Of a DNA stretch of 64,000 nucleotides, positions 28,094-40,061 are shown piece after piece. Under the pieces are notes generated by a model. It was not told the origin of the DNA. It worked only from the letters and a program-made list of their open reading frames with translations, and searched no databases. The DNA comes from Glandiceps talaboti. Taxonomy: Eukaryota > Hemichordata > Enteropneusta > Spengelidae. The position numbers were made by a program, and so were the translations under genes. The stretch covers positions 18,666,050-18,730,049 of the forward strand of contig NC_135559.1 in the NCBI RefSeq assembly GCF_964340395.1, given 5' to 3'. Position 1 is the stretch's first letter, and every line of letters starts with the position of its first letter.

Positions 28094-28236
28094 ATTTTTT
28101 AAATAAGCGTTCTGTAGATGAACAGGCTTTCGTGTTCCCTGAAGAACATATTAATATAGGGCGCAAAGGAATACACGCGAACAAAACACCAGATCCAAAC
28201 AATCTCGATGGACATATCTTTAAAACTGACAGTTAG
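28094..28236 (+). pseudogene. Array exon B, copy 4
   Basis: Acceptor gatgatacag. The frame is open from 28048 through FVFPEEHINIGRKGIHANK to TAG at 28234. Unlike copies 2 and 3 it has a possible donor GACA|gttagt just before the stop, and the phase left there would fit exon C. Confidence 0.35.
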
Positions 28237-28295
28237 TTAAATGTAGCGATGGTAAAACCGAATATTTAGTATAACAACTTGACATATTTCAATAG

Positions 28296-28348
28296 CTAGA
28301 TGGTGCTCGGATGGCAAAGCCTCGTTCCTGGCCGCTGTCTCAGCTCAG
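28296..28348 (+). pseudogene. Array exon C, copy 4
   Basis: Intact acceptor (catatttcaatag), intact donor (CAG|gtgtgt); reads RWCSDGKASFLAAVSAQ. Confidence 0.4.
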
Positions 28349-29438
28349 GTGTGTCCAAAAAATAAACTTATTTGACTCCTTTGTTGTAAGAAAAGACTTA
28401 ATTACACTTAAACAAAACAACATAATATTATTATTTATTAATTAGCGTCACCAATGTGATACGCGGGCCATTTCTTAAATTTCTTATTTCTTTATAACAA
28501 TAGATAACATTCCCAGTTGCCATTAGTGTAGACGGCAATTACTATACTCGAAGTCGACACACTAACGGGAAGACATTATTTACCCTTGAGTGAAATCGAA
28601 ATTATAAATTCATAACAAAACAGTGTAAGGAGAGTTTATTTTGCATAATTTATGCATTGTATAGTTGAGAGCACTCTAAAAAAAGTATTTATATGTAAGG
28701 ATAGGGATGCGGTGGTTGTGGAGTGCCTCACAAATATTCTAATTTTTCTTATCAAGTATAGACTGCAGCAGTCGATATCTGATATAAATCCTTTAAGTTT
28801 GTCTTGCAATCGAATCTATTAAATACGTTCACAAAATTAAAGTGTACTCTTCATAAATATACGGGTTAAACAATATTAAAGATGTTTCTTTTTTGCTCTA
28901 AACTCATTCTTACTATTACGCTAATAATTTACTACTGTGTACGTTACATGCATGTGAAGTAGGAGCGGTTTCTGGCGTTTCTTGTTGCACGTGTACAGAT
29001 TCAATATTGGGGTACACAAAATAGCCGTGTCAGCAAATCATGCAATCGCAACTTTTGAATAATGAACACACAATGTTTAGTTTCAATCGATGTCAAGATT
29101 GTCGAAGTATTCAAATGCCATTCCTTGTATCACATGAATGATTGCAACTGGTCAGGAGTCATGAAATGTACGAATCTAAAAAAAACAACTGATATCAATG
29201 CATAATGGGAATAGCATGCGATCCAACGATTTGTCAATGTCTGACATTTTTTTGAGATAATCTTGTAACCCATCATTCGTCGAAGTCTTCGTTCAATTAT
29301 CAATTTATCCTTCCTTTGGTACACTGTTATCAGTCACGTTGATGTGTGACATCTTATTGACCACCATCTTATTGATTAGAAAATCTAACATTAGTATAGA
29401 ATTTTGTAAAATTTCAACGTTTCAAGATGTTGTTTCAG

Positions 29439-29564
29439 TGGTTCGTCAACACATTTCTGGAAATATGTTTGATTTTACATTTAGGGTTTCTAATAGCTGT
29501 GTTGGTAGCCAGTATGATACTAGTACTTGCTATTAAAACAGGTGTTCCACATTTGACACCACAG
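29439..29564 (+). pseudogene. Array exon D, copy 4: membrane segment
   Basis: 126 nt, acceptor gatgttgtttcag, donor CCACAG|gtacgt, phase 0-0. It encodes WFVNTFLEICLILHLGFLIA, continuing hydrophobic to VLAIKTGVPHLTPQ, so at least one membrane helix of 30 or more residues. Joined to exon C it gives one open reading frame. The same DNA can start at an ATG at 29427 and would then look like a signal-anchor first exon; the sequence does not decide between these. Confidence 0.42.
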
Positions 29565-30501
29565 GTACGTCTCTGGGCCTACCTTATCATTGGAGTTTGT
29601 TCCGACTGCCAACAAATTATCTCATATAGATATATCGAACGTTATCTCTTTGAATGTCGCCGCGATGTTTCAATTGCTCTCATTATCATCATTCATTGAT
29701 AATAACATGTCATCCTATTAAACTATGGACACACCAGATGTAAACTGAATGTCTTCCGTAAGGGCAAAGTGTTGAGATTGTCGTTCCTACAGACAATTGT
29801 TGGAATACAACAGAACATATGTAATAAGTTATTTTTTCTCATTGATTGCTATTTGCTCATTGCTGTTAGTGATCTCCTGGCCAACCACAACATGAACTGT
29901 AACATTTGTTGAGAATGTAAAAAATTTTTAATGGCCTACAAAAATATGCCAATAATTTATTAACACTAAAAGCTACATCAATAATATTTTCAGGACAAGT
30001 GCGTTTTGGTATCGCAAATGCATGTATCAAATTATATTGAATTTGAAGTGTGCATTCTTGAGCTATAGCCTAATTACCGAAAACCATTTATTATGTAAAT
30101 TTCTCGTTAATATTCTTGGGATGCTTACCGAAACCTAATCAGTTCTTATCACTACCCTACAGAACACATGCAATAAATTTCGTTTCAATTGAGCCAGTCG
30201 TGTTTTAGAAAATGGTGATAAAGTCGCACCACTTTAGACAACATTTCCTGACAAGAAACTATTTTTTTTTCTTTTTTGTGGCAAATCAAAAATATGCCAA
30301 TAACTTATTAAAACTATGAGCTACATTAGTAATATTTTCAGGACAGGTGTGCTGTGGTATCGCAAATGTGTGTACCAAGTTATAATGAATTTGAAGCATG
30401 CATTCTTGAAAACTGACAGTTATCTTTAAAACTGACAGTTAGTTAAATGTAGCGATGGTAAAACCGAATATTTAGTATAACAACTTGACATATTTCAATA
30501 G

Positions 30502-30554
30502 CTAGATGGTGCTCGGATGGCAAAGCCTCGTTCCTGGCCGCTGTCTCAGCTCAG
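30502..30554 (+). pseudogene. Array exon C, copy 5
   Basis: Identical to copy 4; lies in the second half of the 2.2-kb tandem duplication. Confidence 0.4.
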
Positions 30555-31644
30555 GTGTGTCCAAAAAATAAACTTATTTGACTCCTTTGTTGTAAGAAAA
30601 GACTTAATTACACTTAAACAAAACAACATAATATTATTATTTATTAATTAGCGTCACCAATGTGATACGCGGGCCATTTCTTAAATTTCTTATTTCTTTA
30701 TAACAATAGATAACATTCCCAGTTGCCATTAGTGTAGACGGCAATCACTATACTCGAAGTCGACACACTAACGGGAAGACATTATTTACCCTTGAGTGAA
30801 ATCGAAATTATAAATTCATAACAAAACAGTGTAAGGAGAGTTTATTTTGCATAATTTATGCATTGTATAGTTGAGAGCACTCTAAAAAAAGTATTTATAT
30901 GTAAGGATAGGGATGCGGTGGTTGTGGAGTGCCTCACAAATATTCTAATTTTTCTTATCAAGTATAGACTGCAGCAGTCGATATCTGATATAAATCCTTT
31001 AAGTTTGTCTTGCAATCGAATCTATTAAATACGTTCACAAAATTAAAGTGTACTCTTCATAAATATACGGGTTAAACAATATTAAAGATGTTTCTTTTTT
31101 GCTCTAAACTCATTCTTACTATTACGCTAATAATTTACTACTGTGTACGTTACATGCATGTGAAGTAGGAGCGGTTTCTGGTGTTTCTTGTTGCACGTGT
31201 ACAGATTCAATATTGGGGTACACAAAATAGCCGTGTCAGCAAATCATGCAATCGCAACTTTTGAATAATGAACACACAATGTTTAGTTTCAATCGATGTC
31301 AAGATTGTCGAAGTATTCAAATGCCATTCCTTGTATCACATGAATGATTGCAACTGGTCAGGAGTCATGAAATGTACGAATCTAAAAAAAACAACTGATA
31401 TCAATGCATAATGGGAATAGCATGCGATCCAACGATTTGTCAATGTCTGACATTTTTTTGAGATAATCTTGTAACCCATCATTCGTCGAAGTCTTCGTTC
31501 AATTATCAATTTATCCTTCCTTTGGTACACTGTTATCAGTCACGTTGATGTGTGACATCTTATTGACCACCATCTTATTGATTAGAAAATCTAACATTAG
31601 TATAGAATTTTGTAAAATTTCAACGTTTCAAGATGTTGTTTCAG

Positions 31645-31770
31645 TGGTTCGTCAACACATTTCTGGAAATATGTTTGATTTTACATTTAGGGTTTCTAAT
31701 AGCTGTGTTGGTAGCCAGTATGATACTAGTACTTGCTATTAAAACAGGTGTTCCACATTTGACACCACAG
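31645..31770 (+). pseudogene. Array exon D, copy 5
   Basis: Same as copy 4, 2206 bp further on; no difference noticed in the exon. Confidence 0.42.
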
Positions 31771-32139
31771 GTACGTCTCTGGGCCTACCTTATCATTGGA
31801 GTTTGTTCCGACTGCCAACAAATTATCTCATATAGATATATCGAACGTTATCTCTTTGAATGTCGCCGCGATGTTTCAATTGCTCTCATTATCATCATTC
31901 ATTGATAATAACATGTCATCCTATTAAACTATGGACACACCAGGTGTAAACTGAATGTCTTCCGTAAGGGCAAAGTGTTGAGATTGTCGTTCCTACAGAC
32001 AATTGTTGGAATACAACAGAACATATGTAATAAGTTATTTTTTCTCATTGATTGCTATTTGCTCATTGCTGTTAGTGATCTCCTGGCCAACCACAACATG
32101 AACTGTAACATTTGTTGAGAATGTAAAAATTTTTTAATG

Positions 32140-32820
32140 GCCTACAAAAATATGCCAATAATTTATTAACACTAAAAGCTACATCAATAATATTTTCAGG
32201 ACAAGTGCGTTTTGGTATCGCAAATGCATGTATCAAATTATATTGAATTTGAAGTGTGCATTCTTGAGCTATAGCCTAATTACCGAAAACCATTTATTAT
32301 GTAAATTTCTCGTTAATATTCTTGGGATGCTTACCGAAACCTAATCAGTTCTTATCACTACCCTACAGAACACATGCAATAAATTTCGTTTCAATTGAGC
32401 CAGTCGTGTTTTAGAAAATGGTGATAAAGTCGCACCACTTTAGACAACATTTCCTGACAAGAAACTATTTTTTTTTCTTTTTTGTGGCAAATCAAAAATA
32501 TGCCAATAACTTATTAAAACTATGAGCTACATTAGTAATATTTTCAGGACAGGTGTGCTGTGGTATCGCAAATGTGTGTACCAAGTTATAATGAATTTAA
32601 AGCGTTCATTCTTGAGATATAGCCTAATTACCGAAAATCATTAATTACGTAAATTGCTCATTAATATTCACGGGATTTTTACCAAAACCTAATCAAGTCT
32701 TGCCATTACCCTACGGAATACGTCTTCAAAATTTCATTTGAATTGAGTAAGCCGTTATGGAGAAAAAGATGACACAGACAGACAGACAGACAGACACACA
32801 GACTTCCACCCATAGATATA
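32140..32820 (+). repeat. Family R repeat with (ACAG)n end
   Basis: Units with gcctaattaccgaaaatcattaatta-like cores and a gacacagacagacagacag end, same orientation as 7820-8865. 29930-30412 holds the matching part of the first 2.2-kb copy. Confidence 0.65.
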
Positions 32821-32829
32821 TCTTGAAGA

Positions 32830-33250
32830 ACACAAACTATATTTGACTTTTGCGAGTTTCTAGTTTGCAAGTGTTACTGTCATTATCAAAAGCACAGTCA
32901 AGAATAACACACGAAGTGGAAAGTAATGAAATTTTATCAAATGACACTAATGACAAATAAAAAAGATAGAAAGAAAGAACAATGAAATTGTTATCCTGTC
33001 AGGTGACTTGAATAAGGCGATGCGACAAAAAAGTGACTGATATCATTAATAGAATTTTACCGCTCTGTAGTTCAACCTCATATTCTTCTGTTAGATCAGT
33101 ACATGAAAGCGCCACTTTCCAGTGACACTAGATCCCACTGTTATTGTAATCAGTTAACATTGTACCATTGATACCGAAGTAATGAAATGAATGATCAAAT
33201 TTGTATCTATCCACCCGTCCTTGGGCATACACGATGGCGCAACAATTATT
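32830..33250. other. Stretch without a supported gene
   Basis: Between the family R end and segmental duplication II copy 2. Nothing recognisable on either strand. Confidence 0.5.
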
Positions 33251-33529
33251 GGGCTGGTCTTAATGAACTTTAGTATACTCCTTTGTTACCACGTGATGAT
33301 TAGATTGTGGATGCCGCATTTCCATAATTATGTATGCCCAGATATGCCGAGTGAAGACTCAAGGCATTTCCATTCGGAGTATTTTGTCATCCGCCTTTTG
33401 TCTAACTTTCCTAATGATATTTTTGTGAATAAAAGGCTTGAATTTGATTATCAAAGCACATGACCATTGATCATTGTTTTAAACCTGATCCATCTAATCA
33501 ACGTTTATTTCTTAATGTTAAATACCTCT

Positions 33530-36500
33530 TTTAGTCAGGACGCCAAGGTCCAAAAAGTGGCTTAAAACAGGAGTTACCTTACATGGTTTGAAGTACAATT
33601 TTTGACATCATGTTTGGTTAGTGTAATATCTGGGCCTTCAGAAAGGTGATGTTGCCCCTCTGGATTCTTTTGCGCAAACTCACAGGAGGCAGTTTCCACG
33701 GTAACAGTGACATTATTTAGAAGGATGCTAAACATTAAAAAACGTCATATATCGAGCTCCAGAAATGCTATAATCATAATGAATGTATGTGTATATATTT
33801 TTGGGGGAGACGGGCAACTCATTGATCATATGACCTTTCTGATCAAAGGTCAAAGTGATAGTTAAAATTCAAGGTCATCTTATTTTTTCTATATTTTTAT
33901 TAAAACTCTGGCGGAAAGTTTTATATAACTAACGTTAGGCATAGTGGTTATTGCTGAAAATCTTTCACAGGATAGCAAATGATATAGTCTTTCAGGAAAA
34001 ATACAGTGAAAGCCTATTTGGAGATGCTTTATTACAAAATCGCGTTACCAAGACAACTGCTATCAAGATCCATAATTAGGAAAAATATGACAATATTGAA
34101 TATCTCAAGGTCCCCAAGTACTATAGATATAACGGAAGTGTATGTACATGGGTTTTGGGGGATGGGCAACACACTGAAATCACGATCTTTTTGATCCAAG
34201 GTCAAAGTCATAGTCAAAATTCAAGATCATCTTAATTTTTCAGTTTTTATCAACAAATCACCGAAACATTACAATAATTACAATTAATGATATGCTACAA
34301 AGAGGTCACAACGGAAAGATTATGAAATAAATATATTGGAAGTTGCTTTCAAATTACACAAATGAAATTATCAGGTCAACAAAATGATGTTAGGTCGTCA
34401 ACTGATTTGATATCTTGAATAATTTTGGAATATTTTAATGCTGTATATCTTGGTGTCTGAAAGAGCTATGGGTATGATGCAATTGTCATTACATTGGTTT
34501 TGAGGGATGGGCTACACATTGATTACATGATATTTTACGTATAAGGTCAAAGTCAAACCTGGGGGCAGGCGTTTCATGGGGGGGGGGGGTGTATACAGTA
34601 ATATGAAAATGTTTAGTACTGACACATTACCCCTTAGGAAGAAACATGACGAATCCTATCAGATATCGTTGTAAACGGCTACAAACTCAACGTAGAAGAG
34701 GAATCACAACTAAACTTGAAATTAATCACCCAGTATGGGTAAATAAAAAGAAAACATATCTCAGAAACGACTTATTACTGCAAGGGAAGAAATCTACTAA
34801 ACACAACAGACAGAATTATCAAAACGATTCAGAGAAGGTTGCTTGATGGAACAAAACAAAATCAATAATATTATTATTATTTTTATACAATAATATATAA
34901 CTTTTAATAACATTTTAAAAAACTTCTAATATATTGCCATTTCCATAAAATGCATTGGAAATTGGCTTTTCACGTGCGCTCATAAAAAAGAGGGGAATAA
35001 AACTGAAAACTGAAGATTGGAAAGAAAATAACAATTGAATAAAACATTGGAAAGAAGATGCAAGTGAAATGTAAAGCAAGAGATACAATTAATGTAACAC
35101 ATCAAACGATTTAATATACACATGACGTTAACAAGATATAAATACGGAGAACAATAACTTGAAACCAAAACAAATGGTAAACTATCCTAGGACTGGTTTA
35201 AAAATGCGAGAATCGCAGATGGTTAAAAGCTCTTTCTAAAACGTTCTGATTTCGATTTGGCACTCCTGTACCACCTACCCGAGGCTAACAGTTCAAACAA
35301 TGACCGGAATCCTTAATGAATTGATATAGCTTAACGGATGGATCTGGATTGATTGTAAGGATGGTAATTCTGTACAGATTAATCTCTGTGCTGACCGGAC
35401 AACTCCCTCAAGTTCATTCAACTCATCGTTGGTGATGTTGTTAGACCAGATGGTGATGGCATACGTTGTAATACTCTCTATGACAGACAGTGCGGTAAAA
35501 ATTGACTAAAATAAAACCACGACTCTTTCCAAATTTCATTCCAAAATAACGTCACTGTTGTACTTTCTCTACAAGGTATTCAGTATTGTTTGCCATGCGG
35601 CAAGACAGGCGATGTGAAAGTTGAATACCAAGGAATTTGAAAATACTGATAATTTCAAATTAATCTCTCCCATGAATATCGAAATTATCAAAAAACATGT
35701 CGTCTTATCAGTTAATGGAATAGGTTTAATATAAAGTAAAAGCACTTGGTGAAGGGTTGGCATTCATTCCCACACAAAGCCCTCAACAAAAATAGGTCAT
35801 GTTTGCAGTAGTTTATAGCAAACAACTACTATGTGAAAAATTGAGGCGACCTTGTAATTAGACTATGACCTTGATCTTGGATCGAAAAGACCATGTGATA
35901 ACTTCAAGTGAGTTGCCCATCCTCTAAAACCTATATATGGACACTGCCATGCCATCATATCTATGGCACTTCGGGACCATGAGATATTAAGTATTTTCAT
36001 AATCACAGATCTCGATACAAGTTGTCTTGGGAACAGAATTTTGTTACGAAGCAAAGCCAAAATATGCTTTTGCTACAAATGTTCTGAAAGGCCATATAAT
36101 TGCTATTTGAGACCGATTTGCAGGCTTACACATTATGTCTTGGTGGTAGTTAGGGAAAACACCTGTGAATGTTTCGATTAAAAAAGCGAAAATATTGCGG
36201 TGTCCTTGTAATTAGACTATGACCTTGACTTTTGATCGAAAAAAAATCATGTTATAGGCGAGTTGCTTGTCTCCTAAAACCAATATATAGACACTTGCAT
36301 CACTTCGGGACCATGAGATAGTCAGTACTTTCATATTTTGGTGAATTTGATAAAAGTTTGTAATAAAAGCAACTCCGCATGTGACTTTGCTCTATTTTTA
36401 TCCTGAAAAACTAAATGATTTGCTATTTTCTGAGCGATTTTCATCTGTAAATATCATGTGTGATGTTAGGTATAGAAAAGATTCTGACGGTATTTTAATA

Positions 36501-37200
36501 ATTACAAAAAATTAAGATGACCTTTAATTTTTTGATGATGACCTTGATATCTTGGATTGAAAGAATCATGTAATCAGTGAATTGCTTGTCTCCAAAACCC
36601 TATATACAAACACTTACATCATGTCAATAGCACTTTCAGGTTAGTATACATGTGTATTAACACTTTGGTATAATTTGGGATATTTACAGCCGTTGTCTTG
36701 GTAACAGTTTGTTTGCTATAAAACAACTTCCTATATACCTTTTTTCACGTTTTTCGGAAAGATTGTATGTCTGGCTTTTTACTGACCGACTTACAGCTTT
36801 ACCAGTCATATCTGATGGAAGTATACAGAAAAGTTTTAGTGAATGCTTCGATAAAAGTCCAACAAATGAAGATGACCTTGAATTTGACTTTGAACTTGAA
36901 TCGAAAAGGTCATGAAATCTAAGAGTTACCTGTCCCCTCAAATATATATACACATAATTTAATTATTCTTATAACATTTCTGGGGCACGGGATATGGCGT
37001 TTTTAATGTTTTAGTATCCTTCAAAATAATGTCAATGTTACCATGGAAACCGTCTCCTGTGAGTGTGCGTAAGAGAATATAGAGGGACAACACCAGTCTT
37101 CTGAAGGCCCAGATGTTACTCTAACAAATGTACTGCCAAAAATTGTACATGTACTTCAAACCGGACAATTGTTTTTCAAAATTTCAGCCTTGGCGTCCTG
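33530..37200. mobile_element. Large inverted-repeat element, copy 2
   Basis: Same structure as 20940-24595, moved along with segmental duplication II rather than by its own transposition, since flanks are shared. Confidence 0.65.
35180..35525 (-). pseudogene. Degraded L2-like LINE 3' region, second copy
   Basis: Counterpart of 22540-22915 inside segmental duplication II copy 2, with the same breaks. Confidence 0.6.
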
Positions 37201-38344
37201 GCAATTTGTAAGAATATTGGCTTCTTAATTTCTCAAGGCTTCACGTTGTTTTATTTTACATGAATGAAAATACACATACAATATTGAGGGTTATTTGGAT
37301 ATTGAGGGTGCTGTCTTGAATCAATATGTGGTAGTCTGCTTCGTAATGTATGAGAAGTATCCTGGCAAATGACGTAACATTACTTTGACTTTAACTGATG
37401 TAGCTATTGCGGTATCAACACAGGCATTAGTGTTGATGCGGTGTCAATACACATTTTGCCTCTTCTCGCCAACAGTTTGATACATAGGACACATACATTC
37501 TAATAGTATAGACACAATTCAATTGTATATTTCAATAATGTTAAAGGCGAGCCTTGAATATGAATTTTAGGCTCAAACGGTAATTGGATAAATAACAGTA
37601 AATTTTGTGGTGTTGAGATACCATTTAAATGTTTATCAACGTCGATATTGTTAGGAATAGAATATCCAATCAGCGCCTGACTTTGTCCCGTGTACCAGTG
37701 TACAGTACCATGTATATTCCATAATATTTTCTCCTGTACTGTATTTTGGTTAATGAACATGTTATGAGTATCTATTGCTAAGGATGATTCTATAGATTTT
37801 TAGTGGATTGTAACATCATATTTGAGACATCAATTGACAACGCAATACATCACAGTAATATGTCTCTGAGCGCAGAAGACGTGTTTGATTAAAAAAAAAG
37901 AATGACGTATTCTTTGAACAGGAAGTACAATGTTTAGTGAATAAGGGAACATCCCTCGACTGTTAACCGGAGCTGTGATGTTTTCAATAACAAAATTCCG
38001 TTCACGTTGGAAGTTTGATTGACGTGTTTCTATAATCAACTAAATAATCAGATGGTGTCATGTTGCTGGCGTTGTCTCTGATTGGCAGGAAAAAAACATG
38101 TCTTCTATTGACCCGCTTTTGCTTATGAAATTCTATTACTGGTTTGTATCTTGCGCTGCAGTAATTGAAAATTTAACTGTTTTGTTAATTGCTTTGGTAA
38201 CTGCACACAACACATGGAGATAAAACAGACACCCCTCCTAAATATAACACAAAGCTGGTTGTACATTACACCCATGTGAAGATGAGCTACTCCCGGTGTT
38301 TTATTTGCAATTTTTAAATGGCCGTCAAGGCAACTCACATTCAA

Positions 38345-38800
38345 TCATAATCATAATCTTTAATTCTTATATAGCACATTACATTAAATATAATCTCAAT
38401 GAGCTGTACAACTGATTGGAGCAAAAATAGAAAAAGAAAGAGACACACGAGAAAACAAAAATTACACTATCTGAAAACAAAACTGTTAAAACTGTTAAAT
38501 TGTACCGATATTAAAACATACTAGTAAAATGGTTCACATGCAAAAAGGTAAAATATACAAAATGGCTAGTTATAAAAAGGTAAGTTTTCAAACTGCTTTA
38601 AAAACTGTTGAATGAAGAAGCAGCTCGGATCGGTGATGGCAAGACATTCCATAGACGAGGGGTACAGATTGCAAAATAATACATAGTGTTGCCAATAGGC
38701 TGTTGTAAATTAATGTTACCACTGGACTGAGAACGAACGGTACGACCAGTGGCTCGTTTTGTCAGCAGTTCAGAGCAGTTCAACCATCGGTTTTACCAAT
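38345..38800 (-). pseudogene. LINE 3' fragment
   Basis: Minus-strand frame with ATGRTVRSQSSGNINLQQP and FAICTPRLWNVLPSPIRAAS then FNSFKAVLKTYLF: the standard last block of many LINE ORF2 proteins (apparatus PRLWN.LP..IR...SFNSFK..LKTYLF). It ends in a (attatg)-like tail at 38345-38365. Only the tail end of the element is present. Confidence 0.75.
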
Positions 38801-38879
38801 ACAAGACAACAATTTTGTTACTTTCGTATAAGGCAATATAATTGTGTGTTTCCAATATCATGACCTCAGAAAATAGGGT

Positions 38880-39960
38880 AGGTAGGTTTGGATTTTATTT
38901 TATTTTATTTTATTGCCTTTTCAGTTGTTTTTATTTTTGAAAAATATTGCTTCGACCCAAAAACAAACAAAATGTCGACCAGAATAGCTCTTCTGTGATA
39001 GTTTGATGTACAGCTATCACTGGGGAAAGAAAACAGACATGCATGAATGTCAAGAAGACAAATATATTGTTATCGTTTTTAAAAAAAACCAGGGTCGGTC
39101 GGCTTATCGGAAACACATAATTTAATTTTTTGGCTTAACCAACACAATTATGCATAGTTCCAGCTGTCATATGTAACGATAACTCTGGAATTATAATATG
39201 TCATACATACAAACTAGCGTCTAAGAACATGAAACAAAAGGAAGACGCACAACCATGGTGTCTGGATAGCGAAGTGTCTATGAGCCCTACAGACAACCAA
39301 TTATTGAAATAAATCCCTCCCTTACGTATCACTTTCAATAGAAAACATTACAAAGTACATTCACATCAGCAGTTCTTCAAGGACATTACATGCTACTAGT
39401 TGTAAATATAATAATCTAGTAATCAAACAATAGAAGGTAACGTGCAGTCTCCTTAATTCCATAAAATGTATTAATTTGTTTCATGCATTGAAATTATATT
39501 CATGTAATGCATAAACAGTAGAGATCACACGAGTACTGTAAGTATGTAACGGAATACACGGCAAAATGAAAACAATACAAGACTAAGAGGTGCAGTAAAT
39601 AAAACCAGAGCATTGGATGAAATTGACGATCGAGGTATTGCCGTGATGTATTTGCGAGTTATTGGTCTTTATGTTTACATGGTAGAATGGAACTTTATTT
39701 GGATAAGTACATTTACTATATATACTTATGATTGTCCAGTCCAGTGGCAGCAGTGATCTGTTTAGGTCAGAGCGCAATTAATCATGCATAGAAAACTGCT
39801 TTTCAATTCACAGCATTCAAGTTTAGAACAAACAGTGTGAAATTCGTCTAGGAGTAAGAAGACTTTAGCTGCAATAATATATTTACACACTTTATCTTGA
39901 TTTAGTCTTGTTAAATATTTCTGAGTCATGCTAAAGTTACACAGAGTATTTACTACCAAC
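38880..39960. other. Region 3' of the RTK, no supported gene
   Basis: Holds a (TTTTA)n run near 38896 and otherwise unique AT-rich sequence, part of which is probably the RTK 3' UTR (39700-39977). Confidence 0.5.
39694..39699 (-). promoter_or_regulatory. Candidate poly(A) signal of the RTK
   Basis: AATAAA on the minus strand, about 280 nt past the RTK stop codon. No better signal was noticed nearer the stop. Transcript ends would be needed to confirm. Confidence 0.3.
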
Positions 39961-39977
39961 TTTATCATTCGCTTAGC

Positions 39978-40061
39978 TCACAATATCTCATCCATTTCCA
40001 CTGAACCTTCTGATAGATTTATATAGTCATGTTCTTTAAAGTCTTTCATCGTCAAGTACGC
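39978..40061 (-). CDS. RTK exon K8: C-terminal tail and stop
   Basis: 84 nt, phase 0, acceptor aatcactttcag, ending in TGA at 39978-39980. It reads [16 protein letters not shown] and ends in an acidic stretch. YINL fits the pY-x-N-x motif bound by the Grb2 SH2 domain, suggesting direct coupling to Ras/MAPK (inference). Confidence 0.88.
   Translation of the reverse strand, partial: AYLTMKDFKEHDYINLSEGSVEMDEIL

Larger units (their letters stand above)
28215..30412. repeat. 2.2-kb tandem duplication, first copy
   Basis: Repeated 2206 bp downstream with only a handful of differences noticed (for example near 28543 and 28976). Contains array exons C and D and part of a family R repeat. Confidence 0.95.
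30421..32618. repeat. 2.2-kb tandem duplication, second copy
   Basis: Starts tatctttaaaactgacagtt, as at 28215. The joint at 30410-30435 repeats aaactgacagtt, suggesting exchange or slippage at a short homology. Confidence 0.95.
33255..37880. repeat. Segmental duplication II, copy 2
   Basis: Same content as 20662-26144 minus the LINE; the empty LINE site is at about 37792. Short open frames shared with copy 1 are kept only because the DNA is so similar. Confidence 0.92.
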
